Positions 1-6,049 of a stretch of 6,930 nt of DNA are shown in pieces (within the stretch, counting starts at the first letter, position 1; every line of letters begins with the position of its first letter). The position numbers and the translations under genes were made by a program. Source of the DNA: Rhodobacterales bacterium (lineage in GTDB: Bacteria; Pseudomonadota; Alphaproteobacteria; Rhodobacterales; Rhodobacteraceae). The stretch covers positions 1 to 6,930 of the forward strand of contig JAAFHS010000132.1 in assembly GCA_013298485.1 (NCBI GenBank), given 5' to 3'. The notes under the pieces are model-generated. The model had not been told where the DNA came from, did not search any database, and saw only the letters and a program-made list of their open reading frames with translations.

Positions 1-640
1 CTACCGCTCCGACGATCTGCCCACCGACCGCTACATGGCGATCGAGGGGGCAAACGGCCTGATCGCCGCCATCGCCGATGCCCATTCGCTTGAGGCGGCA
101 GGGGACAAGATCCTGCGTCCCCTGGCCGACGGGCGGCTCGGGTCGGCCGAGGCCCCCTACCCCGGCCTGATCGCCCTTGACGGCAACCTGACCGAGGCGC
201 TGCTGGCCCAGATCGCCACCTGCCCGCTGTTTGCCGCAGCCGATCTGCGCTTGGCCCCCGCCAGCCCCGGCAAGGCCGAACGGCTGCTGCCCCTGCTGCA
301 CCATCCCCGTGCCACGCTCTACGTGAACCTGGAAGAGGCGGGCCTGCTCGCCAAAGCCCGCTTTGCCACTGCCACCGATGCCGCAACCGCCCTGCTCGCC
401 CGCGGTGCCACCCGCGTTCTTGTGACCGATGGCGGCAATCCTTGCGCCGATGGCATGGCCGGTCACGGCGTGATCACCGCCACCCCGCCCCCGGTGATGG
501 TCACGCGCGTCACAGGGGCCGGGGATACGTTCATGGCCGCCCATATCGTGGCCGGACGGCGCGGCGATTCCCGCGAAACCGCCCTCACCGCCGCCCTGCA
601 AGCCGCCGCTGATTATGTATCAGGAGAGATCGGATCATGA
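1..640 (+). CDS. psuK: Pseudouridine kinase, PfkB family (3' part only)
   Basis: This is the C-terminal part (about 212 residues, first full codon at base 2) of a ribokinase/PfkB-family sugar kinase; the start lies outside the window. The family signature VTGAGDTF is encoded at about 509-532. Its GAGD (515-526) forms the anion hole, and its Asp (524-526) is the usual catalytic base. Upstream, the NLEEAG segment fits the conserved N-x-x-E region of the family. PfkB kinases are hard to assign to a substrate from sequence alone, so the pseudouridine call rests on the 4-bp ATGA overlap with psuG, whose substrate is pseudouridine 5'-phosphate. Pseudouridine kinase makes that compound from pseudouridine and ATP in the cytoplasm. 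The ORF remains open to the left edge, so an ATG at 35 is only an internal Met. No frameshift is seen. The kinase family is near certain; the substrate is inferred. Confidence 0.88.
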   Translation, partial: YRSDDLPTDRYMAIEGANGLIAAIADAHSLEAAGDKILRPLADGRLGSAEAPYPGLIALDGNLTEALLAQIATCPLFAAADLRLAPASPGKAERLLPLLHHPRATLYVNLEEAGLLAKARFATATDAATALLARGATRVLVTDGGNPCADGMAGHGVITATPPPVMVTRVTGAGDTFMAAHIVAGRRGDSRETALTAALQAAADYVSGEIGS

Positions 641-1557
641 CCCCCCTTGCCTTCAGCCCCGAGGTCGCCGCCGCCCGCGCCGCAGGCCGACCCGTCGTGG
701 CACTTGAATCCACCATTATCACCCACGGCATGCCCTATCCGCAGAACCTGCAGACCGCGCGGGCCGTCGAACAGGCCGTGCGCGATGCAGGGGCCGTGCC
801 CGCCACCATCGCGGTCATCGCACACCGCATCCATATCGGTCTCACCGATGCGGAACTGGACTGGCTGGCGCAGGCAAAAGACGTGATGAAACTGTCGCGC
901 GCCGATCTGGCTGCCTGCCTTGCCATGGGCCGCACCGGTGCCACCACGGTCGCCGCCACCATGATCTGCGCCCATCTCGCGGGCATTGCCGTCTTTGCCA
1001 CCGGGGGAATCGGCGGCGTGCACCGCGGGGCCGAGAGCAGCTTTGATATCTCCGCCGATCTGCTCGAACTCGCCCAGACCCCGGTCACCGTCGTCTGCGC
1101 CGGGGCCAAGGCCATCCTCGATCTGCCCAAGACGTTTGAGGTGCTGGAAACCCACGGCGTCCCCGTCATCGCCTATGGGCAGGATGACATCCCGGCCTTC
1201 TGGTCACGCACATCCGGCCTGCCCGCCCCCCTGCGCATGGACAATGCCGCCGATATCGCCGCCGCCCACCGCATGCGCGCCCGCCTTGGCCTGCCCGGCG
1301 GCCAACTCGTCACCAATCCGATCCCGGCAGCGGCCGAAATTCCCCGCGCCATCATCCTTCCGGTGATCGAAACCGCCCTGCAGGATGCCGCTGCGCGTAG
1401 GATTGCCGCCAAAGCGGTCACCCCGTTCCTGCTGCAACGCATTTACGAGCTGACTGAGGGGCGTTCGCTCGACGCCAACATCGCCCTTGTGCTGAACAAC
1501 GCCCGTCTGGCCGCCGCCATTGCACAGCGGATCAGCACAGAAGAAAACACCGCGTAG
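637..1557 (+). CDS. psuG: Pseudouridine-5'-phosphate glycosidase
   Basis: The product is 306 residues, close to the roughly 310 usual for PsuG. The enzyme reversibly cleaves the C-C glycosidic bond of pseudouridine 5'-phosphate to give uracil and ribose 5-phosphate. Residues matching the E. coli active site (from memory) are in place: Glu24 in ALESTIITHG, Lys85 in DVMKLSRADL, Asp141, Lys158 in CAGAKAILDL (the Schiff-base lysine) and Asn281 in DANIALVLNNA. The glycine-rich ATGGIGGVHRG stretch (121-131) is typical of the family. The start at 637 is supported by AGGAGA at 622-627 and by the ATGA overlap with the upstream kinase stop, which implies translational coupling. A small hairpin surrounds the stop codon, but no clear terminator follows. 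Transcription may therefore run on into the DUF502 gene 73 bp downstream. Family assignment is secure. Confidence 0.97.
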   Translation: MTPLAFSPEVAAARAAGRPVVALESTIITHGMPYPQNLQTARAVEQAVRDAGAVPATIAVIAHRIHIGLTDAELDWLAQAKDVMKLSRADLAACLAMGRTGATTVAATMICAHLAGIAVFATGGIGGVHRGAESSFDISADLLELAQTPVTVVCAGAKAILDLPKTFEVLETHGVPVIAYGQDDIPAFWSRTSGLPAPLRMDNAADIAAAHRMRARLGLPGGQLVTNPIPAAAEIPRAIILPVIETALQDAAARRIAAKAVTPFLLQRIYELTEGRSLDANIALVLNNARLAAAIAQRISTEENTA

Positions 1558-1566
1558 TGTTACGCG
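1546..1566 (+). other. Two mutually exclusive small hairpins at the psuG stop
   Basis: CGCGTA (1551-1556) and TACGCG (1561-1566) form a perfect 6-bp stem with a GTGT loop. AACAC (1546-1550) and GTGTT (1557-1561) form an alternative 5-bp stem over the same bases. The psuG TAG (1555-1557) lies inside. No T-run follows, so this is not a canonical intrinsic terminator. It could mark the operon's 3' end or be chance. Confidence 0.25.
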
Positions 1567-1574
1567 AATCCCCA

Positions 1575-1603
1575 TTGTGCAGTGATCTGGCCCTGCCTAC
1601 ATT
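1575..1603 (+). promoter_or_regulatory. Candidate sigma-70-type promoter for the DUF502 gene
   Basis: TTGTGC (1575-1580) and TACATT (1598-1603) are separated by 17 bp and match the -35 and -10 consensus at 3 and 4 of 6 positions. The start point would fall near 1610, about 20 bp before the ATG at 1631. The match is modest. The alternative is read-through from the psu genes. The same bases also take part in a possible leader fold, which could not include the -35 segment if this promoter is the one used. Confidence 0.3.
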
Positions 1604-1630
1604 CGCACCCATGCACAAGGATCGGCCAGA

Positions 1631-2329
1631 ATGACGGAAGACATGACAAGCCGCCGCAAAGGCGGCCTTTTTGCAGGTTTGCGCCGCAGCTTTCTGACCG
1701 GTCTTGTCGTGGTCCTGCCCATCGCCCTGACCATCTACCTCATCTGGACCGTGATTGGCTGGATCGACGGCTGGGTTCTGCCGTTCGTGCCGACCTCCTA
1801 CCATCCGAACGAACTGCTGCAGCACTATTTCGGCGAAGACTGGAAATACAACGTGCGCGGCCTCGGCGTCGTGATCTTCCTGTTCTTCACCATCTTCGTC
1901 GGCTGGATCGCCAAGGGCCTGATCGGGCGCTCGGTGCTGCGCTGGGCCGAAGGCATGGTTGACCGGATGCCTGTCGTAAGATCGGTCTATAACGGCTTGA
2001 AACAAATCGCCGAAACGGTGTTCACCCAATCCAGCACAAACTTTGACCGGGCCTGTGTTGTCGAATTCCCCCGCCCTGGTGTCTGGGCCATCGGCTTTGT
2101 CGCAACCAAGGCCAAGGGTGAGCTTGCGGCGAAAATTCCCGGCGGCGATGACGCGCTGACCGTCTTCGTACCAACGACACCGAACCCGACCTCCGGTTTT
2201 CTGGTCTATGTGCCCACAAAAGACGTGATCATCCTCACCATGTCGGTCGAGGATGCGGCCAAACTCATCATCTCGGCCGGGCTCGTCTATCCCAATGCGA
2301 AAGACCCCACGATCCCGCCACGCGCCTGA
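1631..2329 (+). CDS. DUF502 family two-TM membrane protein
   Basis: This 232-residue protein matches the DUF502 family by recall. That family is widespread in Proteobacteria and related to the plant COV (continuous vascular ring) proteins; its bacterial function is not established. A basic N-terminus (SRRKGGLFAGLRR) precedes a first hydrophobic segment at about 21-43 and a second at about 78-98. A soluble C-terminal half follows, with the family-typical stretches RMPVVRSVYNGLKQ (about 112-125) and VFVPTTPNPTSGFLVYVP (about 178-195). It is probably an inner-membrane protein with both long ends on the same side. AAGG at 1617-1620 lies 10 bases before the chosen ATG; a second ATG at 1643 is possible and would remove four residues. 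A 344-residue reading on the opposite strand covers the same area but resembles nothing and is treated as a shadow. Next comes kup, 87 bp downstream, with no functional link that I know of. Confidence 0.9.
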   Translation: MTEDMTSRRKGGLFAGLRRSFLTGLVVVLPIALTIYLIWTVIGWIDGWVLPFVPTSYHPNELLQHYFGEDWKYNVRGLGVVIFLFFTIFVGWIAKGLIGRSVLRWAEGMVDRMPVVRSVYNGLKQIAETVFTQSSTNFDRACVVEFPRPGVWAIGFVATKAKGELAAKIPGGDDALTVFVPTTPNPTSGFLVYVPTKDVIILTMSVEDAAKLIISAGLVYPNAKDPTIPPRA

Positions 2330-2374
2330 CGCACGGGAAAGACCGGCCCCGCAATCGGCAACTTGTGCAGCCAT

Positions 2375-2408
2375 CGTCATACAGTTAGACCGCTGCTGTA
2401 AGATGACG
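2375..2408 (+). other. Imperfect hairpin in the kup leader
   Basis: CGTCA (2375-2379) pairs with TGACG (2404-2408), and TACAG (2380-2384) pairs with CTGTA (2396-2400). This gives a 10-bp stem with a 3-base bulge (2401-2403) and an 11-base loop. It ends 8 bases before the kup ATG and overlaps GACGGG (2405-2410), the only weak Shine-Dalgarno-like sequence. As RNA it could limit ribosome access to kup; as DNA it could be a dyad operator. Both readings are inference. Confidence 0.35.
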
Positions 2409-2416
2409 GGTGCCAG

Positions 2417-4324
2417 ATGTCTGAAATTGAACGGAATGGTTCGGACGACGCCGAACATGCAACTGCGCCGCATGGGCGTCTTGCGGGGCTGGTTCTGGGC
2501 TGCATCGGGATCGTCTATGGCGATATCGGCACAAGTCCCCTCTATGCCATGCGCGAATCGCTGCATGCCGCAAGCTATGATGGCCTGACCCGCGCGGATG
2601 TGCTGGGCGTCATCTCACTGCTGATCTGGACCCTGATCCTGATCGTCACGATCAAATATGTCTTCTTCATCATGCGCGCCGACAACCAGGGCGAAGGCGG
2701 CACGCTGTCGCTGGTCGCACTCGTCCAGCAGGCCCTGCACCGCCGCCCCTTCTGGCTGATGGCCATCGGGATGGTCGGGATTTCGCTGTTTTTCGGCGAT
2801 GCGATGATCACGCCCGCCATGTCCGTCCTCTCTGCCGTCGAAGGGATGACCCTGGTCGCCCCGTCATTCGGCGATTTTGTCGTGCCCCTGACGCTTGCGA
2901 TTATCGCAGGCCTGTTTCTGGTGCAGCGCTGGGGGACGCAGACCGTATCAATCCTTTTCGGTCCCATCATGACGATCTGGTTCCTGACCATCGCCGTGCT
3001 GGGGTTGCTGCATATCGGCGATGACTGGTCGATCCTTGCCGCGCTGTCGCCCACCTATGCCGTAGGTTTTCTGTTCACCAACGGCCTGGCCTCGTTCATC
3101 GTGCTGGGGTCGGTCTTCCTGGCCGTCACGGGCGGTGAGGCGCTTTATGCCGACATGGGCCATTTCGGACGCAAACCGATCCGCATCGCCTGGGGCATCC
3201 TCGTATTTCCCGCCCTCACGCTCAGCTATCTCGGTCAGGGCGCCCTTGTGCTTTCAGATCCCGAAAAAGCCGAGAACCCGTTCTTCCTGATGGCCCCCGA
3301 CTGGCTGCTGCTGCCCCTTGTCATCCTCGCCACAGCCGCCACCGTCATTGCCAGTCAGGCCGTCATCTCGGGTGCGTTTTCGATGATGAAACAGGCCGTC
3401 CGAATGGGCCTGCTGCCGCGGCTCGAGATTTTGCACACCTCCGAAAGCCAGATGGGCCAGATCTATCTGCCCCGCGTCAATACGATCCTCGCTGTCGGCG
3501 TCTTCGTTCTGGTGATTGTCTTTGGCTCATCCTCCAATCTGGCCAGCGCCTATGGCATTGCGGTCACCGGCGACATGGTCATCACCTCGGTTCTGGCCAT
3601 CATCCTGTTCAGCAGCGGCTGGAAATGGCCGGTCTGGAAAGTCGCAATGCTCATGGTGCCCCTTCTGGTCCTCGAAAGCCTGTTCCTTGCTGCCAATGCC
3701 ATCAAGATCGTGGATGGCGGCTATGTTCCCATCATGATCGCCGGCACCATGATGCTGATGATGTGGACATGGATGCGCGGGTCGGCCTATGTGCAGCTGC
3801 GTGCGCGGCGCGGGGCAACCACGCTGGAAAGTCTGATTGCGATGCTGGACAAATCCAAATCCCGCGTCGATGTTCCCGGCACGGCAGTGTTCCTGACCTC
3901 TGATCCCGAGATCGCCCCGGCGGCCCTGATGCACAACCTCAAGCACAATCACGTCCTGCACGCGCAGAACATGATCGTGACCGTGACTGTCGCAACCGTC
4001 CCCTACATCGCCGCTGCCGACCGCATGACCATCGACACCATCAGTGACCGCTTTCTCAAGATCGACCTCAACTTCGGCTACATGGAAGAGCCGAATGTCC
4101 CAAAGGCGCTGGCTCTTGCCCGCAAACAGGGCCTGAAGTTCGACATCATGCGCACGTCATTCTTCCTCAGCCGCCGATCGTTCAAATCCGACCCGACAGG
4201 CGGCCTGCCCCGCTGGCAGGAAAAGCTGTTCATCGGCATGGCCAAAACCGCCGCAGATGTCACCGGATTCTACCGCCTGCCCACCAACCGGGTGGTCGAG
4301 GTCGGCCAGCAGGTCGCGATCTGA
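2417..4324 (+). CDS. kup: Potassium uptake protein Kup (KUP/HAK/KT family)
   Basis: The 635-residue protein (E. coli Kup is about 622) is an inner-membrane K+ importer thought to work as a K+/H+ symporter. The N-terminal signature YGDIGTSPLY is at 34-43, ADNQGEGG at 88-95, the family-diagnostic TGGEALYADMGHFG at 238-251 and LSYLGQGAL at 269-277. About twelve hydrophobic segments fall between residues 22 and 455. A soluble cytoplasmic domain follows from about 456 and ends in FYRLPTNRVVEVGQQVAI, matching the usual Kup C-terminus. The start at 2417 gives a normal-length N-terminus, but its ribosome binding site is weak (GACGGG, 6 bases upstream) and lies at the foot of a leader hairpin. No good promoter is evident in the 87-bp gap before it. 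The gene is intact. A small cysteine-rich ORF starts 41 bp after the stop with no terminator between, so they may share a transcript. Confidence 0.97.
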   Translation: MSEIERNGSDDAEHATAPHGRLAGLVLGCIGIVYGDIGTSPLYAMRESLHAASYDGLTRADVLGVISLLIWTLILIVTIKYVFFIMRADNQGEGGTLSLVALVQQALHRRPFWLMAIGMVGISLFFGDAMITPAMSVLSAVEGMTLVAPSFGDFVVPLTLAIIAGLFLVQRWGTQTVSILFGPIMTIWFLTIAVLGLLHIGDDWSILAALSPTYAVGFLFTNGLASFIVLGSVFLAVTGGEALYADMGHFGRKPIRIAWGILVFPALTLSYLGQGALVLSDPEKAENPFFLMAPDWLLLPLVILATAATVIASQAVISGAFSMMKQAVRMGLLPRLEILHTSESQMGQIYLPRVNTILAVGVFVLVIVFGSSSNLASAYGIAVTGDMVITSVLAIILFSSGWKWPVWKVAMLMVPLLVLESLFLAANAIKIVDGGYVPIMIAGTMMLMMWTWMRGSAYVQLRARRGATTLESLIAMLDKSKSRVDVPGTAVFLTSDPEIAPAALMHNLKHNHVLHAQNMIVTVTVATVPYIAAADRMTIDTISDRFLKIDLNFGYMEEPNVPKALALARKQGLKFDIMRTSFFLSRRSFKSDPTGGLPRWQEKLFIGMAKTAADVTGFYRLPTNRVVEVGQQVAI

Positions 4325-4326
4325 GG

Positions 4327-4342
4327 TTAACCCAGCGTTAAC
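4327..4342. promoter_or_regulatory. Consensus CtrA binding site (TTAA-N7-TTAAC)
   Basis: TTAA (4327-4330), seven bases, then TTAAC (4338-4342) match the full CtrA box defined in Caulobacter and used across alphaproteobacteria. It can also be seen as GTTAAC repeated with an 11-bp period. The box begins 2 bp after the kup stop and ends 23 bp before the ATG of the 81-residue ORF. No good -10 element follows within the available space, so activation from here is uncertain; repression or an effect on a more distant start point is possible. Confidence 0.6.
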
Positions 4343-4365
4343 TAGCGGCTCGGTAAGGTTGGCGG

Positions 4366-4611
4366 ATGAACATTCACACCAGCACCGCCGATACCCGCAA
4401 TCTTGTCGCACATCTGTGGATTGCGCATATGTTTGAAGCAAAAGCTGCAGCGCGCGGCGGCGTCGTCCGCCGATCTGTCGACAGCGTGGAGCGCGAAGTT
4501 GGCCGCAGCGCATTTTTGACCGAGGTGGAGCGCCGGGGATTTCACTGCGTGGAGTGCGGTGGCCAGTTCATTGTCATCTGCAACCGGGGCCATATGCAGG
4601 TCATTTGCTGA
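4366..4611 (+). CDS. Small conserved-looking protein with Cys/His-rich C-terminus
   Basis: This ORF encodes 81 residues of unknown function. I do not recognise a named family and propose no activity. It is supported as a real gene by AAGG at 4355-4358, 7 bases before the ATG, by its fit between kup and the convergent palindrome, and by a sensible composition. An amphipathic, mixed-charge region (about 12-58, with the basic run GGVVRRSVDSVEREVGR at 31-47) is followed by a tail holding Cys61, Cys64, Cys72, His76 and the C-terminal Cys81. The CxxC followed by C-x3-H suggests metal binding (zinc-ribbon-like), but this is only a pattern. No signal peptide or membrane segment is seen. A consensus CtrA box lies 23 bp upstream. 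The stop codon (4609-4611) is inside the 56-bp palindrome. Translation is probable; function is open. Confidence 0.75.
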   Translation: MNIHTSTADTRNLVAHLWIAHMFEAKAAARGGVVRRSVDSVEREVGRSAFLTEVERRGFHCVECGGQFIVICNRGHMQVIC

Positions 4612-4659
4612 ACCGGCCTAAAAATTTTAGTACTAAAATTTTTAGGCCGGTTCAGCAAA
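4604..4659. terminator. Perfect 56-bp palindrome between convergent genes, probable bidirectional terminator
   Basis: Two 28-base arms with no spacer are exactly complementary around the centre GTAC (4630-4633). The lower stem is GC-rich (CTGAACCGGCC and its complement); the upper stem is A/T-rich. Each arm also contains its own small inverted repeat (CTAAAA with TTTTAG). The palindrome includes the last codons and stop of the 81-residue ORF and ends 19 bp before the preA stop, so RNAs from either side would carry the same hairpin at their 3' ends. No T-run follows the stem on either strand; the T-runs lie within it. The terminator role is therefore inferred from position and stem strength, not from a canonical hairpin-plus-U-tract. 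Confidence 0.65.
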
Positions 4660-4678
4660 ACCGCGCATTCCCGCACGC

Positions 4679-5977
4679 CTACTCCGCCGCCACGCTCGGG
4701 TTGTTCGGATGCGTCGTCCAGTTCGCGTAATCGCCCACTTTGACCCCGGTACGCGGATCAACCGCCCCTTTCGGCATCTCCACCATCGTGATGCAATTTT
4801 CCACCGGGCAGACGTTGACGCACAGGTTGCACGCCACGCATTCATCATCCTTCACCGTAAAGGTCCGGTCGGCAGACATCGCAATCGCCTGATGGCTAGT
4901 GTCTTCACAGGCCGCATAGCAGCGCCCGCATTTGATGCAGTCATCCTGCGAAATATGCGCCTTGGTCACATAATTCAGGTTCAGGAACTGCCAGTCCGTC
5001 ACATTCGGCACCGCACGCCCCACCAGCTCAGATGTCGCGACAAACCCCTTGCGGTCCATGTAATCCGACAGGCCCGAAATCATTTCCTGCACGATCTTGA
5101 AGCCGTAAGTCATGGCGGCAGTACAGACCTGCACATTGCCTGCCCCCAGCGACATGAATTCCGCCGCATCGCGCCATGTCGTGATGCCGCCGATGCCGCT
5201 GATCGGCAGGCCATGCGTCTCGGCTGACCGCGCAATCTCCGCCACCATGTTCAGGGCGATCGGCTTGACCGCCGGCCCGCAATAGCCGCCATGCGTGCCT
5301 TTGCCGTCAATCTTCGGCTCCGGTGCGAAATCATCCAGATCCACGCTCGTGATCGAATTGATCGTGTTAATCAGGCTCACCGCATCCGCCCCGCCGCGCT
5401 TTGCCGCCTCCGCCGGTTTGCGGATATCGCTGATGTTCGGCGTCAGCTTCACGATGCAGGGCATGCGGGAATGCATTTTCACCCACCGCGTCACCATTTC
5501 GATGTATTCCGGCACCTGCCCCACGGCAGACCCCATCCCGCGCTCTGCCATCCCGTGCGGGCAGCCAAAGTTCAATTCCACCCCGTCGGCTTCCGTATCC
5601 TCGATCCGGTGCAGGATGTCTTTCCACGAGTCCTCATCGCAGGGCACCATCAGGCTGATGATCATCGCGCGGTCTTTATAGTCGCGCTTCACCGCCTTGA
5701 TCTCGCGCAGATTGACCTCCAAAGGCCGATCTGTGATCAGCTCGATGTTGTTCAGGCCCAGCAAGCGCCGGTCCGCCCCCCAGATCGCCCCATAGCGCGG
5801 GCCGTTCACGTTGACGACGGGTGGTCCTTCCGCCCCCAGCGTTTTCCACACCACCCCGCCCCACCCGGCGGCGAAGGCCCGGCGCACGTTCACTTCCTTG
5901 TCCGTCGGCGGCGCACTCGCAAGCCAGAACGGATTGGGCGATCTGATCCCGATGAATGTAGTGGTGAGGTCAGCCAT
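4679..5977 (-). CDS. preA: NAD-dependent dihydropyrimidine dehydrogenase, catalytic subunit PreA
   Basis: The 432-residue protein (E. coli PreA is about 411) reduces uracil and thymine to their 5,6-dihydro forms, receiving electrons from NADH through PreT. Residues about 5-310 form the FMN-binding dihydroorotate-dehydrogenase-like barrel. Lys45 (GWGGVVWKT), Asn77 (NNIEL), Asn136 and Cys139 (NFGCPHGM) and Asn204-Thr205 match FMN/substrate residues known in mammalian dihydropyrimidine dehydrogenase; Cys139 corresponds to the catalytic Cys671. GIGGI at 261-265 is a typical phosphate-binding loop. The C-terminal domain carries two [4Fe-4S] motifs: Cys347, 350, 353, 357 and Cys380, 383, 386, 390. 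I chose the ATG at 5977 because GGAGG (5983-5987) lies 5 bases ahead and the protein then begins MADLTTTFIGI. A longer reading from 6025 would add 16 residues with no support and run through the inverted repeat. The gene lies 72 bp downstream of dedA and converges on the palindrome. Confidence 0.95.
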   Translation of the reverse strand: MADLTTTFIGIRSPNPFWLASAPPTDKEVNVRRAFAAGWGGVVWKTLGAEGPPVVNVNGPRYGAIWGADRRLLGLNNIELITDRPLEVNLREIKAVKRDYKDRAMIISLMVPCDEDSWKDILHRIEDTEADGVELNFGCPHGMAERGMGSAVGQVPEYIEMVTRWVKMHSRMPCIVKLTPNISDIRKPAEAAKRGGADAVSLINTINSITSVDLDDFAPEPKIDGKGTHGGYCGPAVKPIALNMVAEIARSAETHGLPISGIGGITTWRDAAEFMSLGAGNVQVCTAAMTYGFKIVQEMISGLSDYMDRKGFVATSELVGRAVPNVTDWQFLNLNYVTKAHISQDDCIKCGRCYAACEDTSHQAIAMSADRTFTVKDDECVACNLCVNVCPVENCITMVEMPKGAVDPRTGVKVGDYANWTTHPNNPSVAAE

Positions 5978-5982
5978 GATAT

Positions 5983-5987
5983 CCTCC
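5983..5987 (-). promoter_or_regulatory. preA: Ribosome binding site that sets the preA start
   Basis: On the minus strand GGAGG lies 5 bases before the ATG at 5977. It is the strongest Shine-Dalgarno sequence near any gene here and favours the 432-residue product over a 448-residue extension. Confidence 0.8.
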
Positions 5988-6004
5988 GCAAGACGCCAAT
6001 GAAC

Positions 6005-6035
6005 GATCTGTGCCAGAACTGGCACGACGAAGATC
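6005..6035. promoter_or_regulatory. Interrupted inverted repeat in the preA leader
   Basis: GTGCCAG (6010-6016) and CTGGCAC (6019-6025) are perfect 7-bp arms around AA. Flanking GATCT (6005-6009) and AGATC (6031-6035) add five further pairs after a 5-base bulge (6026-6030). The core lies 33 bp upstream of the preA ATG, in the 72-bp gap after dedA. It could be a dimer-binding operator controlling preA or an intercistronic RNA hairpin. No convincing -35/-10 pair accompanies it. Confidence 0.4.
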
Positions 6036-6049
6036 CGCGATGATTGAAG

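Noticed and set aside
613..1155. A 180-codon minus-strand reading opposite psuG
   Set aside because: It is a Gly/Asp/His-rich antisense shadow inside a gene with intact active-site residues.
2363..2370. TTGTGCAG, also found at 1575-1582, as a shared regulatory element before the DUF502 gene and kup
   Set aside because: An 8-base match at two places is weak evidence, and no plausible -10 follows at correct spacing before kup.
1532..2566. A 344-codon open reading on the minus strand opposite the DUF502 gene
   Set aside because: It is longer than the gene it opposes, but its translation has no recognisable motif and is rich in Asp, Gly, His and Arg, as expected for the antisense of G/C-ending codons. 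The plus strand encodes a clear family member.
5500..5530. Val152 of PreA in MGSAVGQ, at first suspected to replace the catalytic cysteine of mammalian dihydropyrimidine dehydrogenase
   Set aside because: The catalytic Cys671 belongs to the N-x-S-C-P-H motif, which here is NFGCPH with Cys139 present, so the active site is intact.
6004..6019. GTTC-type repeats on the minus strand as a LexA (GTTC-N7-GTTC) site
   Set aside because: The two GTTC copies are separated by 11 bases rather than 7, so the alphaproteobacterial SOS box is not met.
5978..6025. The 16-residue N-terminal extension of PreA starting at 6025
   Set aside because: It has no ribosome binding site and runs through the inverted repeat; the ATG at 5977 has GGAGG at good spacing and gives the family-like N-terminus.
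5291..6043. A 250-codon open reading on the plus strand opposite preA
   Set aside because: The translation is a His/Arg/Pro-rich shadow with no motif, and preA on the other strand has full family residues and a strong ribosome binding site.
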